Under the pieces are notes generated by a model that was not told the DNA's origin, made no database searches, and was given only the letters and a program-made list of their open reading frames with translations. A stretch of DNA of 20,065 bases from Dolichospermum compactum NIES-806 (lineage in GTDB: Bacteria > Cyanobacteriota > Cyanobacteriia > Cyanobacteriales > Nostocaceae): positions 4,455,005 to 4,475,069 of the forward strand of contig NZ_AP018316.1 in the NCBI RefSeq assembly GCF_002368115.1, given 5' to 3'. Of the stretch, positions 8,114 through 14,525 are shown in pieces. Position 1 is the first letter of the stretch. Each line of letters opens with the position of its first letter. Made by a program: the position numbers and the translations under genes.

Positions 8114-8246
8114 AATCAGTTTATGTGATGTGATTTACATAGGGCTTGCTGAAAAAAGTCAAAAGTCAAAACGAAGACAGTATAGGCTTTTTAACGACTT
8201 AGAATGGTTGGTTGATTTACGCCGTGTTGTACTAGTATGACACCTT

Positions 8247-8416
8247 CTAAGAGGATGTTGGAAAAGTTTTTAATGTATAAATAAACCCCTCTCCAAACCT
8301 CTCCCCGACGCGGGGAGAGGCTTTGAAACCCCCCTTCCCTTGTAGGGAATTGGAATGGGGGGTTAGGTTTCTGGAGATTATCGGTTTCATCTAATACTTT
8401 TCAAACACCCTCTAAG
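8247..8416. mobile_element. MITE-like element at the usher 3' end
   Basis: The ends are imperfect inverted repeats about 24 bp long: left GAGGATGTTGGAAAAGTTTT, right (read inward) GAGGGTGTTTGAAAAGTATT. They are flanked by TAA (8248-8250) and TAA (8413-8415), a plausible 3-bp target duplication. The interior has a perfect 10-bp hairpin CCTCTCCCCG/CGGGGAGAGG (8298-8320) and a CCCCCC/GGGGGG pairing (8329-8334 with 8357-8362). No coding capacity. The right end overlaps the usher stop codon; with or without the insertion that codon reads TAG, so the insertion is neutral. The hairpins may also act as the usher terminator. Confidence 0.65.
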
Positions 8417-10730
8417 GAATAGTACACTTTAAATTACCTAAATTAACCATTTGTTCCTGAGACTGGGGAATAGTTAGCTCAAAATTACAAATACCGCCTT
8501 CATAGTCCACATTAGCTGGATATTTTCCCGGAGCAACACTGTCTAAATAAAAATCTCCTTCCTTACCAATAGGTGAGTTAATAATTTGATTATTCACAGT
8601 TATATTTAATTGACCATAGGAAGGAATTACGGTTTTTCCTGATGTTTCTACCGACAAAGTACCGACAAGACTCTGAATTAGTTGCACAGGAAAACGCACA
8701 ACTGCCCCACCTCGAAAAGGTGGGGTAATTACTTTTTCATTAGCATCAATTTTGTAGTTTAAAGGAATATCCTCATCTTGGATTTTCAAATTATTCCCAT
8801 TATAAGGGCGCAGATTAGTAACTATTAAATTACCGCGAGAATCAGTGCGTCCAACTTCCTGATTATTACTGTAACCACGCACACCCCTTACCCCTGGAAC
8901 TTGTATGAGTGCAAAGCTTTGGGTAACGGGAGGAGCAAGAAAAACACTATTTCCTATGCCGATAATACTACCAGAAACATTAACAGAACCACTATTTTTA
9001 CCATTATTGCGGTTGAGGTTTAACTCATAAACGCCAAAGGGAGCGCGATACTGAATACTACCATTGCCGGGAATTTTTTCCCCGTTGGGGTTAACCTGAA
9101 GACGGTAGCCCAAGCCATTACCAGCCGGTGGAGATTTCTGTACGGATACAGTTGAGTTAATTGCAGTTTTACCATTGGTATTTTGCCGATTAATACTAGC
9201 TCTAGCATTACCTAAAGTATAATTGAAACCGATAAATAGTTCATTTGTAGTTGGTTGTGTAGGTTGGTTAGACCGGGTGAGATTGATAGATAAATCTGCA
9301 CTGGAATTGAGACGCAAACTACTGGTGAGAGCCAGGCGGTTACTGTGTCCTTTATCACGGAAGTCAGAGGACGCATACTGCAAACCTAAGCTTAAATTAC
9401 GGGTAGGAGATATAGAAATAAAAGCATTATTTTCTAACTTGGCTCTGTCATCTAATGCTGTCAAACTTAAATTAGCATATCGGTCACTCAACAGCCGCAC
9501 CGAACCACCAAAACCGATATTACGACCAGAATAGCTATAAGTGAGGGCAGCCGCAGCCCCCGGTATTCCTGATTCACTACTGACGGCTAGGGATAGTCCT
9601 AAAGCCCCAAAGGGTAGGCTAGTGGTTAGAGTAGAACCACCACTAATTAAATTACTAGCAACCTCCAAGCGCCCGCCCAGGGTCAGGGAGTTGGTGATAC
9701 CCTGACGATAGCGACCGAGAAAAGCCGGAGAACCATAATTAAAATTATCAGAGTCTAGTTTAAATCGCCGTAAACCTAAATTAAAACTGTAGTCAGATAA
9801 ACCGGGTTTTAGTAACCCTGTAGCAAAATAAAAAGGTGAAGTAATTACCTGTTCTCGACCCAAAGCATCACGAATTACAACTTTTGTAGAACCACTACCG
9901 GAGGGTAGGAGTAAATTATCAAATTGAAAGCGACCGGGGGGTACTTCTGTTTGATTTACTCTTTGTCCATTAACAAAAACCTCTACTTTGGAAGGTGTTA
10001 AGGCTACACCAGATAAACTAAAAGTTGGTTGTTGAATGACATTAGGATTTAGTCCAAAATCCCGTGATTTACTCACACCAGCCATAAACATTCCTCCCCC
10101 TAAATCGCCAGTGCTGACAAAGGAATCACCAACTACCCATTTAGTTATTTGTCGGGGATTATCTAAGGTGAAATTTGTTAAACCTCGCAGCCAAGAACCA
10201 TTAGTTTTGCGGGAAAAACTGCTATAAAGTAAACTTTTATTGATGCTTAATCCTGATTCTCCAAAAAATGTATAATTGTTGAAGTTGAATTTTTCAATGT
10301 CAACAGGTGAGTTAAAAGCATAATTAAAGAAAACACTAGTATCTTGACTATAAGTAATATTTTTTTGTGACTGACGACCTAAATTAAATGAGTTACTCTT
10401 TAATAATTCCGGTTGGGCTGTTATACTTAGAGTTAAGGCTTTTTCATCAAAAATATAGCTGACCTGGGGAGATAATGAAACCAGAGAAACATAAGTTTCA
10501 TTATTAATGGTTTCTCGACTACCAGCGAAACTTTCTAACCCGGCTTTTTCTAAATCGGGAAGACTAACAAGAATATCCTTGGGGCGTAAAATCACAAAAA
10601 TTGCTTCTTTAGCCACCTGATTAACGGTAAGTTCCAAAATGGCATTTTGTTCTTGTGCAGCAACCTCAGAACAGACTGCAAAACTCCAAGCAGAAACCAA
10701 CAGCAACAACCAGCCATTATTTACATACAT
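8412..10730 (-). CDS. Fimbrial outer-membrane usher (PapC/FimD/CsuD family)
   Basis: 772 residues. It forms the outer-membrane pore that receives chaperone-pilin complexes and assembles the pilus on the cell surface. The signal peptide runs to about residue 25 (WLLLLVSAWSFAVCSEVAAQ). An N-terminal usher domain (about 28-110) is followed by a beta-barrel region (about 120-620) containing the plug-like segment VEVFVNGQRVNQTEVPPGRF and then VVIRDALGREQVITSPFYFA, a strong usher signature. The C-terminal part has PPFRGGAVVRFPV and ends with two cysteines (GGICNFEL, LKCTIP) as in known usher C-terminal domains. The length fits archaic (Csu-type) ushers. The ATG at 10730 is only 6 bp from the divergent pilin start, so its promoter must lie inside or beyond that pilin gene. 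No ribosome site is seen. Confidence 0.94.
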   Translation of the reverse strand: MYVNNGWLLLLVSAWSFAVCSEVAAQEQNAILELTVNQVAKEAIFVILRPKDILVSLPDLEKAGLESFAGSRETINNETYVSLVSLSPQVSYIFDEKALTLSITAQPELLKSNSFNLGRQSQKNITYSQDTSVFFNYAFNSPVDIEKFNFNNYTFFGESGLSINKSLLYSSFSRKTNGSWLRGLTNFTLDNPRQITKWVVGDSFVSTGDLGGGMFMAGVSKSRDFGLNPNVIQQPTFSLSGVALTPSKVEVFVNGQRVNQTEVPPGRFQFDNLLLPSGSGSTKVVIRDALGREQVITSPFYFATGLLKPGLSDYSFNLGLRRFKLDSDNFNYGSPAFLGRYRQGITNSLTLGGRLEVASNLISGGSTLTTSLPFGALGLSLAVSSESGIPGAAAALTYSYSGRNIGFGGSVRLLSDRYANLSLTALDDRAKLENNAFISISPTRNLSLGLQYASSDFRDKGHSNRLALTSSLRLNSSADLSINLTRSNQPTQPTTNELFIGFNYTLGNARASINRQNTNGKTAINSTVSVQKSPPAGNGLGYRLQVNPNGEKIPGNGSIQYRAPFGVYELNLNRNNGKNSGSVNVSGSIIGIGNSVFLAPPVTQSFALIQVPGVRGVRGYSNNQEVGRTDSRGNLIVTNLRPYNGNNLKIQDEDIPLNYKIDANEKVITPPFRGGAVVRFPVQLIQSLVGTLSVETSGKTVIPSYGQLNITVNNQIINSPIGKEGDFYLDSVAPGKYPANVDYEGGICNFELTIPQSQEQMVNLGNLKCTIP

Positions 10731-10736
10731 AAAACC

Positions 10737-11249
10737 ATGAAAGTGCGCCCTTCTCTATTAACTGTTTTGCTACTTATGGCTAGTTCCGCTGCTCCCGCAA
10801 TGGCAGGTAGTGCAAATGCTAATTTGAATGTTTCTGCTTCCGTAGTTCCTAGTATCACGATTACCCCACCTGTTGATCCTGTGCCAATACCAGTTGAGAA
10901 CATAACTAATCCGTCTACTCCGGCAATGGTAACATTACCAATCGCTATCACTTTACCGAGTGGTATTACTGGGAAAATTACCCTGGGACAAGGACAAAAT
11001 GCCTCTACTGGCTCCACAGACACTAACCCCGTGCGCCGCATGACTGATGGTGACGGAAATTATCTATTGTATGAATTATATCAAGATGAATCTAGGACAA
11101 TAATTTGGGGGAACACCGATAACACTGCTTTGTCATTGACTGGTACGGGTTCAGCCAGTAATGTCAATCTTTATATTAAGATTCCGGCGGGGCAAAATGT
11201 GCCGGCGGGAAATTACCAGGACACGATGCAACTGAGAGCGACTTTGTAA
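10737..11249 (+). CDS. Spore-coat-U (SCPU) domain pilin subunit, antisense within the pilus locus
   Basis: 170 residues if started at the ATG at 10737, which opens a clean signal peptide (MKVRPSLLTVLLLMASSAAP AMAG, cleavage after AMA). The frame stays open upstream to 10647, but that part is antisense to the usher signal-peptide region and has no signal features. The mature part is a single SCPU (Csu-type) pilin domain: ITLGQGQNASTGSTDTNPVR, LLYELYQDESRTIIWGNT, then IPAGQNVPAGNYQDTMQLRA. It has no cysteine, unlike the pilin at 12601, so it lacks the usual disulphide. It lies on the opposite strand to the chaperone and usher genes that flank it. Probably a pilus subunit; whether major or minor cannot be told. 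Confidence 0.88.
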   Translation: MKVRPSLLTVLLLMASSAAPAMAGSANANLNVSASVVPSITITPPVDPVPIPVENITNPSTPAMVTLPIAITLPSGITGKITLGQGQNASTGSTDTNPVRRMTDGDGNYLLYELYQDESRTIIWGNTDNTALSLTGTGSASNVNLYIKIPAGQNVPAGNYQDTMQLRATL

Positions 11250-11260
11250 GCATTTTGAAA

Positions 11261-11537
11261 TTAACCCCACCCTAACCCCTTACAAGGGTAGGTATTTTAC
11301 ATTGTCGTGAGGGCAAGACAAGGCGGACAAGGTGGACAAGGTGACAAGGGAGGAAAACAGTACAAAGTCTGTATTCTTAGTCACAAAAATAGTCCGTCAA
11401 AAAACCATTGTCCGTATAAAATCTTCCTTGTCCATCCCTTCGACTACGCTCAGGACAAGCCTTCCTTGTCTTCGGTGGTCTTGCCTTCACAAATCATATT
11501 AAAAACCTACCCCTGTGAGGGGGACTAAGGGGGGTAA
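11261..11537. mobile_element. Repeat element with long imperfect terminal inverted repeats
   Basis: The left arm TTAACCCCACCCTAACCCCT followed by TACAAGGGTAGGT (from 11261) pairs imperfectly with the right arm (11499-11537), which read inward begins TTACCCCCCTTAGTCCCCCT and continues CACAGGGGTAGGT. The interior is patchwork: GGACAAGGTGGACAAGGT tracts, the CTTCGACTACGCTCAGGACA-type repeat common in cyanobacteria, and CCTTGTC repeats. The right arm encodes the last residues and stop codon of the chaperone gene. The 73-codon frame across it is not protein-like. Mobility is inferred from the inverted ends only; no target duplication was seen. Confidence 0.5.
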
Positions 11538-12307
11538 GCAGCAGCACAAGCGCCCTGGGGAGTATCTAGGGTCTCTTTAAAGGTGGTTTTTGCAGTTTTT
11601 ACTTCCACTACCAGTTTCTTGACCCCATTATATTTTTCCTTGGGTGGTAATCCTACACTGTAGGATTTAGTATTACCCGCTAAAATATACCAACTATTAA
11701 CAGCAGTTTCAATGATTTTTTCCCCTGTGGCACTTAGTCCTTGCACTGTTATTTGCTGTGGACGAAGATTGACATTACCAGTATTATTAATCTCAAAAGA
11801 TAAATTACCTTTTTTGATTGCTAGTTGTCCCATTTTTCCTGACTGGTTGATTTGGCTCGGTTGTAGAAAAATAGGAATACTTAAATTAGTTAAGACTTGG
11901 ATGGCATTCTGGGTGGGTTGACTGGTTTTTGTCGGTAGTTCTTCCACAATCAATCGGTAAGTTTTTTCGACAGTATTAATGGGAACTTTAGAACCGAGTC
12001 TAATTTGCCGTTCTCCTTGGGATTCTACGGAAAGTAGAGATGGAAACAGAATAATATCTTCAGTAGGAGTGAGTTTGTCTTCTCCTTGGGCATTTTGTTC
12101 CCATTTGAATACTTTGAATTGAAAGCTGGCAGCACTGGTATCCTGATTACGTAATTTCAGCAGAGCAGTGGAAACTCTGGGAGAAAGAACAACATTAATG
12201 GGACTAACGCTATAATTACTTGCGTTGGCTTGGGATGTTTTAAAACATAAGCCCAGAAATAGGCTGGGAAACAGCAGTAATTTTAAGCGGGAACTGAGGG
12301 TAAACAC
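11525..12307 (-). CDS. Periplasmic pilus chaperone (PapD/CsuC family)
   Basis: 260 residues starting at GTG (12305-12307), with AAGG about 10 nt upstream as a possible ribosome site. The signal peptide is LKLLLFPSLFLGLCFKTSQA NA. Two Ig-like domains follow: domain 1 (about 31-150) with YSVSPINVVLSPRVSTALLK, FQFKVFKWEQN and RQIRLGSK, then TYRLIVEELPT, the conserved strand of fimbrial chaperones; domain 2 (about 150-245) with LSFEINNTGNVNLRPQQITV. Chaperones of this family donate a strand to pilin subunits and deliver them to the usher. The final residues (AAYPP) and TAG stop are encoded within a repeat-element arm. It lies downstream of the minus-strand pilin and upstream of the usher, which is separated from it by the antisense pilin. 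Confidence 0.92.
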   Translation of the reverse strand: MFTLSSRLKLLLFPSLFLGLCFKTSQANASNYSVSPINVVLSPRVSTALLKLRNQDTSAASFQFKVFKWEQNAQGEDKLTPTEDIILFPSLLSVESQGERQIRLGSKVPINTVEKTYRLIVEELPTKTSQPTQNAIQVLTNLSIPIFLQPSQINQSGKMGQLAIKKGNLSFEINNTGNVNLRPQQITVQGLSATGEKIIETAVNSWYILAGNTKSYSVGLPPKEKYNGVKKLVVEVKTAKTTFKETLDTPQGACAAAYPP

Positions 12308-12500
12308 GAGAATTAACCTTATTTGCAGGGTGCGTTAGGACAGAAACGTAACGCACCAAAATTTTGCGTCGTGGGTTACGGATATCGCTTGTGTAATTTT
12401 TACCAGATGTCTTTTGGATGATCAGGGCTTAGTAAGTAACAGTAGCTGTTACAGTTGCCCGACTTCTTCAAGAATTCGGGCATCTAAGTATTAAATTCTC
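12308..12500. repeat. Palindrome cluster between chaperone and pilin tail
   Basis: Three hairpins lie in this spacer: GGTGCGTTA/TAACGCACC (12329-12357); GTAACAG-TAG-CTGTTAC (12436-12452); and a 25-nt hairpin with arms GCCCGA-C-TTCTT and AAGAA-T-TCGGGC (12457-12481, one C-T mismatch). The last two are adjacent and lie after the pilin gene in transcription order, where they could act as an attenuator giving more pilin than chaperone transcript. They also resemble dispersed cyanobacterial palindromes, and no T-run follows. Confidence 0.6.
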
Positions 12501-12605
12501 TTAACAATTGATTTGAGCTACTACAGCATCAGAGTATGAACCGGCAAAAGCAGTTTGTCCAGATGGGATTCTACCGTAAATAGTAGTAGTATCTTGTGGA
12601 TTACC
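12501..12605 (-). pseudogene. C-terminal tail of a lost SCPU pilin gene
   Basis: The minus strand reads a 34-residue piece GNPQDTTTIYGRIPSGQTA then FAGSYSDAVVAQINC and a TAA stop. It lines up with the C-terminus of the adjacent intact pilin (VTTIYGRIPAGQTADDT, then TYSDTVVATVEW) with high nucleotide similarity. It begins at the stop codon of that pilin, in another frame, and has no start. The simplest explanation is deletion between two tandem pilin genes that left only the 3' end of the second. Confidence 0.85.
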
Positions 12606-13113
12606 ATTCGACTGTAGCTACTACAGTATCAGAGTAAGTAGTGTCATCAGCAGTTTGTCCAGCTGGGATTCTACCGTAAATAGTAGTAACTTGTGCACTA
12701 CCATTTCCCATAGGGTTCGGACTAGTATCAAGAGTATTTCCCCAATTTGTAGTGCGTCCTGAATTCTGGTAAATGTTATAATTGATATATTCATTAGTAG
12801 AACTCTTAAGCCTACGTTCTGGGGAGACATTAGTAGACCCAGTTGTAGGATTTGCGCCTTGTCCTAACCTAATATACGTTCCCCCACCATTACTGCAAGT
12901 TGTAGTTACAGTTGCTGTTGCATCTAAGTGAGTGTTGGCATGAGTAACGATTGGATCATAATCGCCAAATGCAAGTGGAGTCGTAGAAATACTGCAGCTA
13001 TGAATAACAGTAGTTGAGACAGTTATATTACTTGTTGCTGTACCTGCCATTGCTGGAGCGGCATAACCGGCAGTGATTAAGATGGCGGAAGCTAAAGCAA
13101 AACGACGAATCAT
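12601..13113 (-). CDS. Spore-coat-U (SCPU) domain pilin subunit, CsuA/B-like
   Basis: 170 residues. Signal peptide MIRRFALASAILITAGYAAP AMA, then a mature SCPU domain: VIHSCSISTTPLAFGDYDPI near the N-terminus, TVTTTCSNGGGTYIRLGQGA with the second cysteine (probable disulphide), INYNIYQNSGRTTNWGNT, and the C-terminal strand IPAGQTADDTTYSDTVVATV. This matches the main subunit type of archaic chaperone-usher pili, which mediate surface attachment and biofilm formation in bacteria where they were studied. It is the first gene of the minus-strand pilin-chaperone-usher series. AGGA lies about 11 nt before the ATG. A run of eight G (in its reading direction) lies about 90 nt upstream of the start. 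Confidence 0.93.
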   Translation of the reverse strand: MIRRFALASAILITAGYAAPAMAGTATSNITVSTTVIHSCSISTTPLAFGDYDPIVTHANTHLDATATVTTTCSNGGGTYIRLGQGANPTTGSTNVSPERRLKSSTNEYINYNIYQNSGRTTNWGNTLDTSPNPMGNGSAQVTTIYGRIPAGQTADDTTYSDTVVATVEW

Positions 13114-13582
13114 GGTTTAAGTTTCCTGGTTACAAAAAAATGTTAGGTTGAGAAAATATGTCTTTTGGTGGATAATTTTTTCTCAGTGTATGTTATCATT
13201 CACCCCCCCCGCATACATCAATATAAATACTGATTTTATTGGGAATTGAGAAAATTTATTATACAAGCTATGGATATCCATGAAGATGCTGAAAATACTT
13301 TATTTAGCTGCATTGATTACAAATAAACATTTACACATATTCCGAAATAAGTAAATAAAGTTACTTAACACATAAATACCTCTCAATGCCTCTTTTTTCA
13401 ACGGGGCTTTCAGGCTCTATCCCTTATGAAACAAGCTGTTTAACCGCCTTGTCACCCGTTAAGCCTCTTTTACTCTCCCTGCAACTGCGGTTAGATGATG
13501 TGATGCCCTGGTGTTGATAGTTGGGACAATTCATTCTCTATAATTAAATCATCCATAACGGTGAAGTTAAGGTATATAAATC
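13114..13582. other. Divergent intergenic region between pilin and Uma2 genes, with structured patch
   Basis: It holds the upstream regions of both genes. A C8 tract is at 13203-13210. A compact structured patch (about 13390-13475) contains AACGGG (13400-13405) pairing with CCCGTT (13455-13460), enclosing AAACA-AGC-TGTTT (13429-13441), preceded by a T6 run and followed by CCTCTTTTAC. The patch could be part of an insertion-sequence left end or a small RNA; I do not recognise it. No protein-coding frame is supported. Confidence 0.5.
13514..13544 (+). promoter_or_regulatory. Candidate promoter of the Uma2 gene
   Basis: TTGATA (13514-13519, one mismatch to the -35 consensus) and a perfect TATAAT (13539-13544) are 19 bp apart, slightly long for a sigma-70-type promoter, and lie 39 bp before the ATG. 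Confidence 0.4.
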
Positions 13583-14197
13583 ATGGTTCAAGTTTTACAA
13601 AAACCAGTAACCTTTGCAGAATTTGCAGATTGGAAACCAGATGGAGAACGCTATGAACTGCATAATGGAGTAATTGTGGAAATGTCACAACCATTAGGAC
13701 CACATGAAGATATCATAGGATTCTTGATAGAAGAATTAGTAACTGAGTACAAACGACTGAAGTTATCTTATTCCATTCCCAAGCAAGCATTAGTCAAACC
13801 ACCTGAAAGCGAATCAGGTTATGTACCAGATATTTTATTATTAAACAAAACTAATTTAGTCAATGAACCTCTGTGGCAAAAACAATCAACTGTAACTCAA
13901 GCTGCTTCTATTCCCTTAATTGTTGAGGTTGTTAGTACAAATTGGCGTGATGACTACTTAACTAAATTACGAGATTATGAAGAGATTGGCATTCCTGAAT
14001 ATTGGATTATTGATTATTTAGGTTTAGGAGGTACTCGTTATATAGGTAGTCCTAAACAACCTACTATATCTATTTACTTATTAATTGAAAGTGAGTATCA
14101 AGTAAGGCAATTTAGAAATGATGAAAAGATCATATCATCAACTTTTCCAGATTTGAATTTGACTGCTCAACAGATTTTTCAATCTGGTAATACCTGA
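13583..14197 (+). CDS. Uma2-family (DUF820) restriction-endonuclease-like protein
   Basis: 204 residues, cytoplasmic. The order of motifs is that of the Uma2 family, a PD-(D/E)XK nuclease fold very abundant in filamentous cyanobacteria: TFAEFADWKPDGERYELHNG, HEDIIGFLIEELV, YVPDILLLNK (catalytic Asp), IPLIVEVVSTNWRDDYLTKL (Glu and a downstream Lys) and YEEIGIPEYWIIDY. The biological role of these proteins is not established; many seem to behave as mobile accessory genes. The TGA stop lies in the inverted repeat of a MITE inserted at the 3' end. Removing the element and one target copy restores a frame ending NIC and then TGA at 14351, so the insertion changed only the last few residues. Confidence 0.9.
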   Translation: MVQVLQKPVTFAEFADWKPDGERYELHNGVIVEMSQPLGPHEDIIGFLIEELVTEYKRLKLSYSIPKQALVKPPESESGYVPDILLLNKTNLVNEPLWQKQSTVTQAASIPLIVEVVSTNWRDDYLTKLRDYEEIGIPEYWIIDYLGLGGTRYIGSPKQPTISIYLLIESEYQVRQFRNDEKIISSTFPDLNLTAQQIFQSGNT

Positions 14198-14335
14198 GTT
14201 CGGTGTTAGGAGTTCGGAGTTTCTCCTTCGGAGACGCTACGCGAACGGAGTTATGATTTTTTCAACGAGATCATAAGGGTTTGAGACTCATACTTGGGGC
14301 AGTTTTCCACAAATTATCTTATGTCGAACTCAGGT
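14192..14335. mobile_element. 144-bp MITE with 11-bp inverted ends and 6-bp target duplication
   Basis: Ends ACCTGAGTTCG and CGAACTCAGGT are perfect inverted repeats and are flanked by GGTAAT on both sides (14186-14191 and 14336-14341), a clear 6-bp target duplication. The interior contains TCTCCTTCGGAGA with the adjoining GACGCTACGCGAACGGAG repeat and no open frame. It interrupts the end of the Uma2 gene and lies next to the right end of the tnpB element. Confidence 0.85.
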
Positions 14336-14351
14336 GGTAATAATATTTGTT

Positions 14352-14525
14352 GACACTCCCCGGTCTAAAGACACGGGGATTCTTAAGATTTCACAATCTT
14401 AATATCTTGTTTGCACAAGTTCCCAGACTCAGTACGTTTGCACAAAAGTGCGTGCTGATACCGCCAGTTGCTCTACTTGGGGAAACCCCAAGACCGCACT
14501 GGCTCATCTTCTGGGCGTTTAGCTG
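14352..14525 (-). ncRNA. IS200/IS605-type right end; candidate omega/reRNA
   Basis: Directly after the tnpB stop (minus strand) lies a hairpin-rich tract. In plus-strand coordinates: GCCAGT/ACTGGC (14463-14468 with 14498-14503) enclosing CTTGGGG/CCCCAAG (14476-14492), GCAC-AAAA-GTGC (14441-14452), AAGATT/AATCTT (14385-14400) and, at the outer end, CCCCG-GTCT-AA-AGAC-A-CGGGG (14358-14378). TnpB proteins are known to use an RNA from the element's right end as guide; the guide would be the sequence beyond the last hairpin, here within or beside the Uma2 3' end. That an RNA is made from this degraded element is inference. Confidence 0.55.

Noticed and set aside
9223..9534. 103-codon plus-strand frame inside the usher gene
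   Set aside because: Shadow of the usher coding sequence on the other strand, with no independent protein features.
10647..10736. Longer start for the plus-strand pilin
   Set aside because: The extra 30 residues are antisense to the usher signal-peptide region, and the signal peptide begins cleanly at the ATG at 10737.
11307..11528. 73-codon open frame in the repeat element
   Set aside because: It is a translation of GGACAAGGT and CTTCGACTACGCTCAGGACA repeats; no protein family resemblance.
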